Source of the DNA: Bacteroidales bacterium
GTDB lineage: Bacteria; Bacteroidota; Bacteroidia; Bacteroidales; UBA4417
DNA: 64,000 bases
Assembly (NCBI GenBank): GCA_016707785.1
Contig: JADJGZ010000001.1
Coordinates: 186,001 to 250,000, forward strand
Direction: 5' to 3'
The stretch's first letter is position 1. The number at the start of each line of letters is the position of its first letter. Shown here in pieces: positions 18,101 through 25,702 of the stretch. The notes below the pieces were generated by a model, which saw nothing but the letters and a program-made list of their open reading frames with translations, had not been told where the DNA came from and ran no database searches. A program made the position numbers and the translations under genes.

Positions 18101-19423
18101 AAAATGCGAAGAGAATATACCTATGATGGAGATATCCGGAATTCGAAGGGTAGCTGCTTGCTAAAGATCGAACTGGAACAAAGTTTCCTCAAGAAATTTT
18201 CGGAGCCCTTAAATATGTTATTGATAAATTGCGATTCAACAACCGGGAATATATTTCTGAATGGTAATACTAAACAATTCAAGCAATTGCAACCTGCCAG
18301 GTATTGTATCATGATCATCATGGAAGATGAAAGTTATTTCTTCTCAGATACCATCCAGTTAAAAAAGGGAGGTGAAAACTTCCTGAGAATTCTTACACCT
18401 GATAACTTCAAACGTGACAAAACCGGGGAAGCGATTTCAACTGCTATCCTCCAGGGAATCAGAGTACATTCAGATAAAAATACCCTTGGTCAGCAGAATT
18501 ATTTCAGGAGTATGCTGGAAGAGAGCAGGAATTCTCCCGGAGGCGGAACGAAATGCCGGGGAGTTGTAATTGATAAGGACACCCATGACCCAATTCCTTT
18601 TGCAAACATTTTGATAACCGGGACAAAAAATGGGACCTGTTCTGACATGGAAGGCAGATTTGAATTAAACCTTCCTTTTGAATACTCTACGTTAACAATT
18701 GCATATGTAGGCTATACCCCCTGTACCATACCAATTGTTACAAGTTCACCTATGGTAATCAATCTCAAAGCCTCATCCACCAACCTGGAAGCGGTTGTGG
18801 TCACTGCAATGGGAATATCAAAAACCAGCAAATCTTATGCATACTCTACTGTTGAATATATTGATGGTATTCAAGTAAGGGGATCAAGTTCAATTGATTC
18901 TGATGTAATAGCTGGATTGTCTGGTAGAGTTGCCGGAGTTAATATTGAAATGAGTGAGTATACATTTCCTGGAAGTATTCCGGATATTGAATATCCATCA
19001 ACTCCCGCAGAACTCTCCCTTGATAATACTTTAAATGTGCTTTCAGGTTATAATTCGTCCATGAGGAGTAATTTCTCCGATTGTGCCTACTGGAAACCAG
19101 TTCTTACCACTGATATTGATGGTAAAGCTAAATTCTCTGTTACTTATCCTGATGATATTACCAAATGGAGCACTTATGTAATGGCTATGGATGGGAAAAG
19201 GCATTCAGGGATCCATGTGAAATATGTTGCTTCATTCAAGCCTTTATTGGCCCAATTATACCTTCCCCGCTTCCTGGTTAGGGGTGATACTGCAACAGTA
19301 GTAGGGACGGTCGCAAACTATCTGCAGGATAGTATCCCATTAACCACAACTTTTGAACTGAATGGGATTAAGTCGGGCGGACAAACAACCTGTTGCATAG
19401 CCTCATTAAAAGATACGCTGTAG
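15152..19423 (+). CDS. Alpha-2-macroglobulin family protein, N-terminal part up to internal TAG
   Basis: 1423 residues ending at an in-frame TAG (19421-19423); the same frame continues open to 20965. A signal peptide ends near SLAQQ, from the ATG at 15152 or 15161. Macroglobulin-type beta domains include an MG2-like segment (about residues 255-370) and another near 650-690. A carboxypeptidase-regulatory-like beta sandwich at about 1135-1210 carries the typical RGVVIDKDTHDPIPFANI pattern. It is followed by a SusC/TonB-plug-like stretch at about 1215-1270 (TAMGISKTS ... LSGRVAGVNI). The A2M core begins at about 1313 (YWKPVLTTDIDGKAKFSVT). Bacterial A2Ms are envelope protease traps; this product would lack the thioester domain. 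Confidence 0.88.
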   Translation: MINMSHRYFTLFFLFVLLFTSSFSLAQQKDLIKSRHSSYYGYIFKLTDAEAKKILRKGIDCVDRSFLHTLVDSVPPDLDIEDLNLTSGNFLEVEAVRNRLEFNYFFIADYSVHIHNNSQDLCVSILDSMGQPLSDAIIKIKHKTLKFDALTQTYYLRKTEKEGILSVTRAGVSSYYRITDQRETELFKRIYIETINSSPLRYLYRPAYSLVTLPYYGVRSLIKGRNYNPSWRYFRSLRYRIFDVFSPGRNGYNQYYRSKYQGYMVLNKPMFRPLDTIKMKSFVVMTQNGLPYDEPSWLYLQKRWGYSGDYGIFLGKLYPVKPGAFVFDFVLNDSLKMILDKEYMLVLNTEKDFGERISSCTFLYEDYELKRNKIEVSVPYNMQYNGVPFSINVTAKDDNGMPLPDCRVELELLTKDISKYYDNRLFVPDKLWEHTQTLENGKASILIPDSIFGKLKLTYQLKTRLFSGDNEKTEWDTLVTYDYKSEHLKIELIGDSIRFSAQESGLNKEIAAEISGWNEEYDELFSREVSLPHTELIDRLCYEYELDAKGLDSESIDMTEESPLIEFFTQRTSDSVFIQTSNPRNLPFSWFLYQGNKLVDKGYDKQLEYWQVSKNTDNFLLSVHYIWAGKAEKKVIGITRNENLLDIRVNQPNKVYPGQKAEIEITVKDSKGKPVPGVDLCCYGITSKFHSENPIIPVFMSEAKSLKFYNSFKILNEEDDDVEFYSTGSMHLDFKYFRNQFGLDTIEYYHFLYPGEKIYTYTYPAENEITQVAPFIIEKGEILPIKVLYIDERPFYFNWVDNPGPYSFRISPGKHHFRFLLGNKEIKLSEHLECKAGMKTIFSFSEEVEAKYVLSKPRTRNFTFEEIQNLSKYVLAYRGFSVPGYNTYLEQGFRIFPLTDASKKRVLVGPVDESFTRFRMPGYMEHGFNHEPGFEYEFLSGLIKMRSVAPLELLKYSTNCKTQIGDQVYSWWRQQSDEKALINKMRREYTYDGDIRNSKGSCLLKIELEQSFLKKFSEPLNMLLINCDSTTGNIFLNGNTKQFKQLQPARYCIMIIMEDESYFFSDTIQLKKGGENFLRILTPDNFKRDKTGEAISTAILQGIRVHSDKNTLGQQNYFRSMLEESRNSPGGGTKCRGVVIDKDTHDPIPFANILITGTKNGTCSDMEGRFELNLPFEYSTLTIAYVGYTPCTIPIVTSSPMVINLKASSTNLEAVVVTAMGISKTSKSYAYSTVEYIDGIQVRGSSSIDSDVIAGLSGRVAGVNIEMSEYTFPGSIPDIEYPSTPAELSLDNTLNVLSGYNSSMRSNFSDCAYWKPVLTTDIDGKAKFSVTYPDDITKWSTYVMAMDGKRHSGIHVKYVASFKPLLAQLYLPRFLVRGDTATVVGTVANYLQDSIPLTTTFELNGIKSGGQTTCCIASLKDTL

Positions 19424-20965
19424 CTAAGCTGTGGAAATGCTGATACCCTCGAAGTTAAATATTCACTGCATAAAGAGGATGGATATTTTGATGGGGAAAT
19501 CAGGGATTTACCGGTTAAAGAATTTGGAATTGAAGAAACGAAAGGGGTTTTCATGGTTTTGGACAAGGATAGTACTTTTGTTTTTGAACCAGTTCCCGGA
19601 CAAATAGAGTACACAATTTCAGCCGACGCTGAGATACTTGAGCTGGTTAAGTCGGATTTGTCGCAATTAAGGTATTATCCTTACTTATGTAATGAGCAAC
19701 TGGCTTCCAAAATATTAGGGCTCCTGGCTGAGAAAAAAATCTGCGAATTCCTGGGTGAGAAGTTTTCCGGTGATAAAGACATCAGAAAAATGATCACCAA
19801 ACTTGAGAAAAACCAAAATGAAGATCATGTATGGGGTTGGTGGGACATCAGTCGTTCAGTTCCCTGGATATCAACTCATGTGATTGAAGCACTCATAAAA
19901 GCCAGAGAAGCTGGTTTTACTGTTAATATTAACAACCAGGAAATTATTAACAGCTTGGTTTATAGGCTTTCCAGAACTTATGGTTATGAAAAAATTCAAA
20001 TGATCTATATGCTTGGGTGGCTGAAAGCCCAGGTTGACTATTCTTCTCTTATCCTGGAAGCAGAGAAAGAGAACATTATATTGCCCCTTCAATGGCTTCA
20101 ATTGGCTGAATTAAGGCAGTTACATGGAATGAAGGTTCCTGTTGATAGTGTGATTGCCTCCCGTAAGACCACTTTACTGGGAAATATTTACTGGGGAAGT
20201 GAAGCAAATAGTGACTACTTTTCAAATGGTAGTATTTCATCAACACTTTGTGCCTATCGGATTCTTGAAAAGGATAGCCTTAGCCAGAAATATTTACCCT
20301 ATATTAAGGCTTACCTGCTGGGGAAGAGAAATTATCGGGGATGGACGAATACCTATGAAAACGCAAATGTAATCAGCACTTTACTTCCCTCAATTTTAAA
20401 TAAGAACGAGAAGTTTAGCAAACCCATTCTCAAATTCGAAGGGGCATTTAATTCAGAGGTTAGCAAATTCCCTTTCACAAAATCAATATCAGCAGAATCG
20501 CCGGTCATGGTCACTAAAACAGGAAGTTTCCCTGTTTATCTGACCAGGTATACTAGAAATTTCAATGCCCACCCTGAACCGGTTGATAGTACCTTCAGGA
20601 TTCAGAGTGAACTTACCCAAATGGGGAGTGTTGTCAACAATCTTACAGCTGCAAAAAGTACCATCCTCAAAGTCAAAGTGATCGTCCCTGAAATTGCTGA
20701 TTATGTGATGATTGAAATTCCAATCCCCGCAGGCTGTTCATACGATGAAAAACCCGGTTGGCATTCTGGAGAAGAGTACAGGGAATATTACCGTGACAAA
20801 GCTGTTATCTTCTGTAATCGGCTGTATCCTGGTACACATTCTTTTGAGATCAAACTTCTGCCCAGGTATAACGGTAGTTTTACCCTTCTTCCTGCACGGG
20901 CTGAATTAATGTATTTTCCTACCTTCTTTGGCAGAAATGAAATAAAAAGGATTCGGATTAAGTGA
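19424..20965 (+). pseudogene. Alpha-2-macroglobulin C-terminal part with thioester motif, separated by a TAG
   Basis: This is the uninterrupted continuation, in the same frame, of the preceding macroglobulin frame; the first ATG is at 19553 (470 codons). It holds the thioester motif CNEQ (19688-19699, residue 1513 of the joined protein) in YPYLCNEQL, followed by the alpha/alpha-toroid thioester domain and a receptor-binding-like end domain. The joined length of about 1937 residues is normal for Bacteroidota A2Ms, so a single nonsense codon is the only visible lesion. With no promoter or ribosome-binding site, independent expression is doubtful. The TGA stop lies in the first unit of the second decamer array. 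Confidence 0.8.
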
Positions 20966-21057
20966 GCTAGAGTGCCTAGAGTGAACTAAAGTGAGCTAGA
21001 GTGAGCTAAAGTGAGCTAAAGTGAGCTAGAGTGAGCTAAAGTGAGCTAAAGTGAGCT
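20961..21057 (+). repeat. Phased 10-bp tandem array (AGTGAGCTAR), locus B
   Basis: Ten units, nine of exactly 10 bp and one of 9 bp (AGTGCCTAG). The unit is the reverse complement family of the array at 4682-4870. The TGA stop of the macroglobulin frame is inside the first unit. Degenerate traces of the unit (for example AGAGTGAGTTAG) continue to about 21150. There are no spacers or matching flank as in CRISPR. Confidence 0.95.
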
Positions 21058-21175
21058 CGTCGGACCAAACGGTGTTTGGCTTTGCATAGGCTAAAATGAA
21101 CAAGAGTAAACTGGAGGGCGCACTAGAGTGAGTTAGTGTTAGCTGGTGTCCTCATCGAAAACAGATTAGGTGCAA

Positions 21176-21313
21176 TGCAACTACTTTCATTTTCAAATTT
21201 TCAAATTTTCAAATTGTCGAGCCAAAGGCTTCCCTTCGGGAAATTGTCTAATTGTCAAATTGTCGAATTGTCAAATTGTCGAATTGTCGAATTGCCGAAT
21301 TGTCAAATTATCA
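21176..21313 (+). repeat. Octamer arrays with an inserted hairpin module (locus B)
   Basis: Bases 21176-21215 are the 40-bp block shared with locus A, including three TTTTCAAA units. An AATTGTCG unit at 21212-21219 is interrupted by the hairpin module GAGCCAAAGGCTTCCCTTCGGG (21219-21240). Nine AATTGTCR units then fill 21242-21313, ending with the degenerate AATTATCA one base before the ruvX -7 box. The module's two mini-stems are GAGCC-AAA-GGCTT and CCC-TTC-GGG, and it matches the three modules at locus C. Confidence 0.88.
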
Positions 21314-21314
21314 A

Positions 21315-21322
21315 TACTTTTG
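21315..21322 (+). promoter_or_regulatory. ruvX -7 element TACTTTTG
   Basis: Perfect TAnnTTTG. The G is only 4 bp from the ruvX ATG at 21327, so the mRNA would be leaderless or nearly so. A TTG within the octamer array lies 20 bp upstream as a possible -33 element. Confidence 0.65.
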
Positions 21323-21326
21323 CACC

Positions 21327-21761
21327 ATGGGACGCATATTGGCAATTGATTACGGACAGAAAAGGGTAGGGCTCGCTGTTACAGATGAAGGTCAGATGAT
21401 CGCTGGTCCGCTCGATACCATCCATTCCAGGGATATACTTCAATACCTGAAGGATTATGTGTCGCATGAAAAAGTAGATTGTATTGTGGTAGGGGAACCC
21501 CGGCAAATGGATTACAGCGATTCGGAATCGGCTAAGTATATTGATCCTTTTGTTAACCTCCTGAAAAAAACATTTCCTCTCATCCCGGTGGAAAGGGTTG
21601 ATGAACGATTTACCTCAAAAATGGCATCACAAGCCATTCTATTTTCCGGGGCAAAGAAAAAGGACCGTCAGGATAAGTCTTTGGTAGATAAAGTGAGTGC
21701 TGTACTGATTCTGCAATCATATATGGAAATGAAATCTTTCAAAGCATCTCGTGAAGAATAA
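21327..21761 (+). CDS. ruvX: Holliday junction resolvase-like / pre-16S rRNA nuclease YqgF
   Basis: 144 residues from the ATG at 21327 (MGRILAIDYGQKRVGLAVTD). The frame extends further upstream but there it encodes octamer repeats. The RNase H-like fold shows the first catalytic Asp in AIDYG, Glu in VVGEP and the RVDERFTS segment; YqgF/RuvX proteins carry their last acidic residue near the C-terminus, here in KSLVDKVSA. In bacteria the family processes the 5' end of pre-16S rRNA. Neighbours def and a TPR protein follow on the same strand, the familiar Bacteroidota order. Confidence 0.93.
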   Translation: MGRILAIDYGQKRVGLAVTDEGQMIAGPLDTIHSRDILQYLKDYVSHEKVDCIVVGEPRQMDYSDSESAKYIDPFVNLLKKTFPLIPVERVDERFTSKMASQAILFSGAKKKDRQDKSLVDKVSAVLILQSYMEMKSFKASREE

Positions 21762-21824
21762 ACCTTTAGTAACTATCCTTGTTAAATATCCTGACATCTT
21801 TAAAACGAAATACTAATTAACCCC

Positions 21825-22388
21825 ATGATTTTACCCATTGTAGCATTCGGACATCCAAATCTTAGAAAGGTTTCCGTTGATATTACACCTGATTACCCCG
21901 GACTAACCCAACTGGTTGAAGATATGTGGGAAACCATGTATTACTCAGTAGGTGTTGGATTAGCTGCTCCCCAGGTAAATAAGCAAATTCGTTTGTTCGT
22001 TATCGATGCAAATCCTTATGAACAGGATTACCCTGAAGCCGCTGGTTTCAAAAAAGTGTTCCTGAATGCCCGTATCATTGAACAGCGTGGAGAGGAATGG
22101 CCTTACAACGAAGGCTGTTTGAGTATTCCGGATATTCATGAAGATGTCATCAGGCCGGCAGAAGTGAGGCTTTCATATATGGACGAAAACTTTGTAGCTC
22201 ATGATGAATGGTTTTCAGGAATTATTGCCCGGGTGATTCAACATGAATATGATCATCTTGAGGGGATCCTTTTTGTCGATAAAATCCACGCCCTCAGGAA
22301 AATAATGCTGAAAAGGAAATTAACAGAGATAACACGGGGAGAAATAGATGCACGATATAAAATGATCTTTCCTTCGAAGCGAAAATGA
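21825..22388 (+). CDS. def: Peptide deformylase
   Basis: 187 residues with all three metal-site motifs: GVGLAAPQ (about 45-52), EGCLSIP (about 103-109, metal-binding Cys) and QHEYDHLEG (about 146-154, two His ligands and the catalytic Glu). It removes the N-formyl group from nascent proteins in the cytoplasm. It lies 63 bp after ruvX in the same direction and is probably co-transcribed. Length and motifs fit an active class of the family. Confidence 0.97.
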   Translation: MILPIVAFGHPNLRKVSVDITPDYPGLTQLVEDMWETMYYSVGVGLAAPQVNKQIRLFVIDANPYEQDYPEAAGFKKVFLNARIIEQRGEEWPYNEGCLSIPDIHEDVIRPAEVRLSYMDENFVAHDEWFSGIIARVIQHEYDHLEGILFVDKIHALRKIMLKRKLTEITRGEIDARYKMIFPSKRK

Positions 22389-22424
22389 ATAATGAATAAT
22401 CTGTAAATATTTCATTCTATCTTC

Positions 22425-22432
22425 TATTTTTG
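22425..22432 (+). promoter_or_regulatory. Putative -7 element TATTTTTG
   Basis: Perfect TAnnTTTG about 83 bp upstream of the TPR gene start at 22515. Confidence 0.45.
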
Positions 22433-22514
22433 TAGTAATTACATTCTGCCAGATTTCTTAACTTAGTTTTAAAAAGAAGGATCACTATTACAGTAATTGT
22501 AATATCTTTCAACT

Positions 22515-23105
22515 ATGTATGTTTCAACACGAAAAATTATTCTGTATTCTATTGCAACTGTCATATTGATAGCTTTTTACCTGATACTTGCTTTTTTTAA
22601 AAGAGAGGAAATCAAAAAGATATCAGAGATGGAAAGACTTATCAGCCATATGCCAATTGCTGATACCAGCAGAGCCATTGAACTTTTACGAGAATATGCT
22701 TTTTACTTCAATCGTTACCCGCTTGATACGCTCGCACCCGATTATCAGTATAGGTCAGCTAATATTATGCTAAACCTGGAGAAAACTGATGAAGCAATGT
22801 ATTTGATAAAGGATATCCAACGCAGATACCCTTCTTCTCCTGAAGCCCCTTTATGTTTCTTTATGGAAGGATATGTCCAGGAAAATTACTTATTAAACCT
22901 GAATAGGGCTGATTCTTTATACCGGGAATTTCTTGTCAAGTATCCCGATCATCCAATGTATCGCGATGTTCTAAATGGACTTGACTTCCTCCAGGCTCTG
23001 ATTCAGGAAAAAATAAAAGAATTTGAATATCGGTATGCAAATGATTCTGTGATTTATCTTGAACCAGATACCGTATTAAATTTTATCGAAGAAAAAAGGT
23101 ATTAA
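22515..23105 (+). CDS. Membrane-anchored tetratricopeptide-repeat protein
   Basis: 196 residues. One N-terminal hydrophobic helix (about 8-30, IILYSIATVILIAFYLILAF) without a clear cleavage site suggests a membrane anchor with the remainder outside the cytoplasm. Residues about 70-165 form TPR-like helical pairs, for example NIMLNLEKTDEAMYLIKDI and ADSLYREFLVKYPDHP, resembling the YbgF/CpoB-type end repeats. The role is unknown. It follows ruvX-def on the same strand and is convergent with cdaA. Confidence 0.8.
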   Translation: MYVSTRKIILYSIATVILIAFYLILAFFKREEIKKISEMERLISHMPIADTSRAIELLREYAFYFNRYPLDTLAPDYQYRSANIMLNLEKTDEAMYLIKDIQRRYPSSPEAPLCFFMEGYVQENYLLNLNRADSLYREFLVKYPDHPMYRDVLNGLDFLQALIQEKIKEFEYRYANDSVIYLEPDTVLNFIEEKRY

Positions 23106-23145
23106 ACGGGAGTCGCTGATAACTGTCCTTATTAAAGAAGGTATT

Positions 23146-23949
23146 TCATTTCATCATAAAGTCTTCTGAAAGCATCGTGCTCAATCCTGCAGCTTTTACA
23201 TCCAGGGTTAACTCCCCATCTTTGCAATAGGATATTTTGCCTGTTTGTTCTGATACTATGATAGAAATAGCATCAGTCTTCTCTGTGATTCCCAGCGCCG
23301 AACGATGTCTCAATCCCAGTTCTGAAGGCAAATCCATACTGGCAGTTACAGGAAGAATGCACCTGGCTGCTTTTAACCTGTTCTCAGAAATAATTACAGC
23401 CCCATCATGCAAGGGAGTATTCTTGAAAAAGATGCTTTCAATAAGCTGATCCGTAATCTGGCTGTCAATAAGGGTTCCTGTATCTGTATATTCTGTGAGG
23501 TCATTGCGCCTGGCTATTACAATAAGGGCACCTGTCCTTGAAAGTGACATCCTGTGACAAGCCTGCACTACAGGGTCGATATCCTCCAAATCCCTGGCTT
23601 TCAGATTGACCTTCCAGAATAAAAACATACGTCGGTTGCTCTTTACAAAGCCTGGTGAGCCAATCGCCAGCAGGAATTTCCTGATTTCTGGCTGAAAAAC
23701 CACAATGAATGCAATAAAGCCTACAGAAATAAATGCTCCCAGCAGATCACTCAATAAATCCATTCCCAGTGATTTTACAATCCGCCATAGCAGGAAAATG
23801 GCAAGTATCCCTAAAAAGATATTTACCGCAGCCGTTCCTTTCAATAAATTATAAAGCGAATAAAGCAATAGGGCTACAAGCAGTATATCAATTACATCGA
23901 GTATTCTGACTTGCAGAAATAAAGGGATTAAAGTCAAAAGCTGTGTCAT
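23146..23949 (-). CDS. cdaA: Diadenylate cyclase CdaA
   Basis: 267 residues. Three N-terminal TM helices (about 15-35, 40-60, 68-88) precede a DAC domain with the active-site motifs LHDGAVII and LRHRSALG, which bind ATP and metal. The enzyme makes c-di-AMP, a second messenger controlling K+ and osmolyte homeostasis. The topology matches CdaA rather than DisA. It lies 139 bp downstream of folP on the same strand, a pairing I recall from other Bacteroidota, so co-transcription is likely. Confidence 0.93.
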   Translation of the reverse strand: MTQLLTLIPLFLQVRILDVIDILLVALLLYSLYNLLKGTAAVNIFLGILAIFLLWRIVKSLGMDLLSDLLGAFISVGFIAFIVVFQPEIRKFLLAIGSPGFVKSNRRMFLFWKVNLKARDLEDIDPVVQACHRMSLSRTGALIVIARRNDLTEYTDTGTLIDSQITDQLIESIFFKNTPLHDGAVIISENRLKAARCILPVTASMDLPSELGLRHRSALGITEKTDAISIIVSEQTGKISYCKDGELTLDVKAAGLSTMLSEDFMMK

Positions 23950-24088
23950 AATTTATATTACTGTGCGAAGAAATCAATCACTAAGATAGTCGGTTATGTC
24001 ATTTAAACCAACAATGAACTCAGCCTGGAATTTCATTGGTAAAAGTAATGAAAAGTAAGGATGTGTTCTCTCGCTTTTTTATCCTCTG

Positions 24089-24991
24089 TCAGGGAGTATC
24101 CGCAGTAATTGAATTCAAATTTCCCTGGTTATGATAAAATCCCACAAGTTTCCGAACCTGCACAGCTTCCTTTACATCATGTACTCTTAGGATATCAGCC
24201 CCATTCAATAAGGCTAAAGTATGTAAGACGGCTGTTCCATGCAGGGCTTCTTCGGGGGAACTATTCAGCAGCTTATAAATCATCGATTTTCTGGAAACAC
24301 CTACCAATAGTGGATGTGGTCCGATTCTTAGCTGTTCCAGATGGTTCAGTATAGCATAGTTTTGTTCCAGGGTCTTGCCAAACCCAAAACCGGGATCCAA
24401 TATAAGCTGACTAATTCCTTCATTCATAGCAGTTTCAATTGAAGATGAAAAGTATTCCCTGATTTCTCCAATGAGATCTTTATAAACCGGGTTTTTCTGC
24501 ATGGTTTGCGGTGTACCTTGCATATGCATCATAACATAAGGTAATCCGGTCCCGGCCACTGTTTTGAACATGCCGGCATCCATCCTTCCACCAGAAATAT
24601 CATTGATCATCCCTGCACCATTTTCTGCTGCAATATGGGCAATTTCAGCACGATAGGTATCTACTGATAAAATAGCTCGGGGGAAAGCAGAAGTAATTGC
24701 TTTTAATGCGGGAACAAGACGGTCTGTTTCCTCTTTCAGACTGATTTCTTTTGCCCCTGGGCGCGTAGAAACAGCTCCAATATCAATGATTTCGGCTCCT
24801 TCCTCAAGCATCTGCCCAACTCTTTGAAGGTATTTTTCTTTCGTGTCATAGCGACCTCCATCATGAAATGAGTCTGGGGTAATATTCAAAATACCCATGA
24901 TAACCGCTTCTTTCAACTGAATGATTTTATCACCACATTGTATGAAGGGGGTTTTGGAAAAAGCTGTACTTTTATCTCTCGAATATGCCAT
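24089..24991 (-). CDS. folP: Dihydropteroate synthase
   Basis: 300 residues forming a TIM barrel. Signatures are MGILNITPDSFHDGG (about 32-46), DIGAVSTRPGA (about 71-81, with a Ser-Thr-Arg-Pro loop), NDISGG, LDPGFGFGKT (about 198-207) and GVSRKSMI (about 232-239). It condenses p-aminobenzoate with dihydropterin pyrophosphate in folate synthesis and is the sulfonamide target. The divergent DUF1599 gene starts 41 bp upstream, so the two promoters share this short gap. Confidence 0.96.
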   Translation of the reverse strand: MAYSRDKSTAFSKTPFIQCGDKIIQLKEAVIMGILNITPDSFHDGGRYDTKEKYLQRVGQMLEEGAEIIDIGAVSTRPGAKEISLKEETDRLVPALKAITSAFPRAILSVDTYRAEIAHIAAENGAGMINDISGGRMDAGMFKTVAGTGLPYVMMHMQGTPQTMQKNPVYKDLIGEIREYFSSSIETAMNEGISQLILDPGFGFGKTLEQNYAILNHLEQLRIGPHPLLVGVSRKSMIYKLLNSSPEEALHGTAVLHTLALLNGADILRVHDVKEAVQVRKLVGFYHNQGNLNSITADTP

Positions 24992-25016
24992 GCAAGCATG
25001 TATTTCTATTAAGTTG

Positions 25017-25024
25017 CAAAGTTA
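25017..25024 (-). promoter_or_regulatory. folP -7 element TAACTTTG
   Basis: Perfect TAnnTTTG on the minus strand 25 bp before the folP start, within the 41-bp divergent gap. Confidence 0.6.
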
Positions 25025-25032
25025 CTGATTCT

Positions 25033-25578
25033 ATGCCTAATACCACTTTTGAACAGTTCGATAAGATCATTTCCGGATGTAAGCAGGTCTTTATGACTAA
25101 AATGAAGGATTATGGAACTGCCTGGAGGATTCTTCGTACTTCTTCCCTCACTGATCAGATCTATATCAAGGCAAGTCGTATCCGAAGCATTCAGGAAAAA
25201 GGTGAGAGTAAAGTAAATGAAGGGATTCAGCCTGAATTTACAGGTATTATCAATTACTCTATCATGGCACTGATTCAGTTGAGACTGGGAGCTTCTGAGG
25301 ATTCTCATATGGATCCTGACAAGGTCAGCAAAATGTTCGATGACCATTGCCTTGAAGCCCGGGGACTTATGGCTGATAAAAACCACGATTATAGTGAAGC
25401 ATGGCGTCAAATGAGGATCAGCTCTCTTACAGATATTATCCTGATGAAACTTCTGCGCATAAAACAAATTGAGGATAATGACGGTAAAACCATCATCTCT
25501 GAAGGACTGGATGCAAATTATATGGATATCATCAATTACTCCGTGTTTGCATTAATTCTTCTCGAAGAAATGAAATAG
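25033..25578 (+). CDS. DUF1599 domain protein with two similar halves
   Basis: 181 residues from the ATG at 25033 (MPNTTFEQFDKI); an ATG at 24985 would overlap folP. Two homologous halves are visible: KDYGTAWRILRTSSLTDQI with IINYSIMALIQL, and HDYSEAWRQMRISSLTDII with IINYSVFALILL. This is the DUF1599/nucleotide-modification-associated domain, an all-helical MazG/dUTPase-like fold. A nucleotide-linked role is suggested by family naming but is not proven. It opens the run DUF1599-BT_3928-dppB-tpiA-prmA. The stop is TAG. Confidence 0.85.
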   Translation: MPNTTFEQFDKIISGCKQVFMTKMKDYGTAWRILRTSSLTDQIYIKASRIRSIQEKGESKVNEGIQPEFTGIINYSIMALIQLRLGASEDSHMDPDKVSKMFDDHCLEARGLMADKNHDYSEAWRQMRISSLTDIILMKLLRIKQIEDNDGKTIISEGLDANYMDIINYSVFALILLEEMK

Positions 25579-25702
25579 AATGTCTTGAAATCCGGTCTTT
25601 CTGCTTTTGATATTTAATACATAGTTAGTTTGAGTAGATGGATGCTAATTCAAAACCTTTATCTGAAATGTCTTTAATCCTGTTAAATACCAATCCTCTG
25701 AA

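Noticed and set aside
19421..19423. TAG reassigned to an amino acid
   Set aside because: TAG terminates other credible genes in the window (25578, 61550), so a standard code is assumed.
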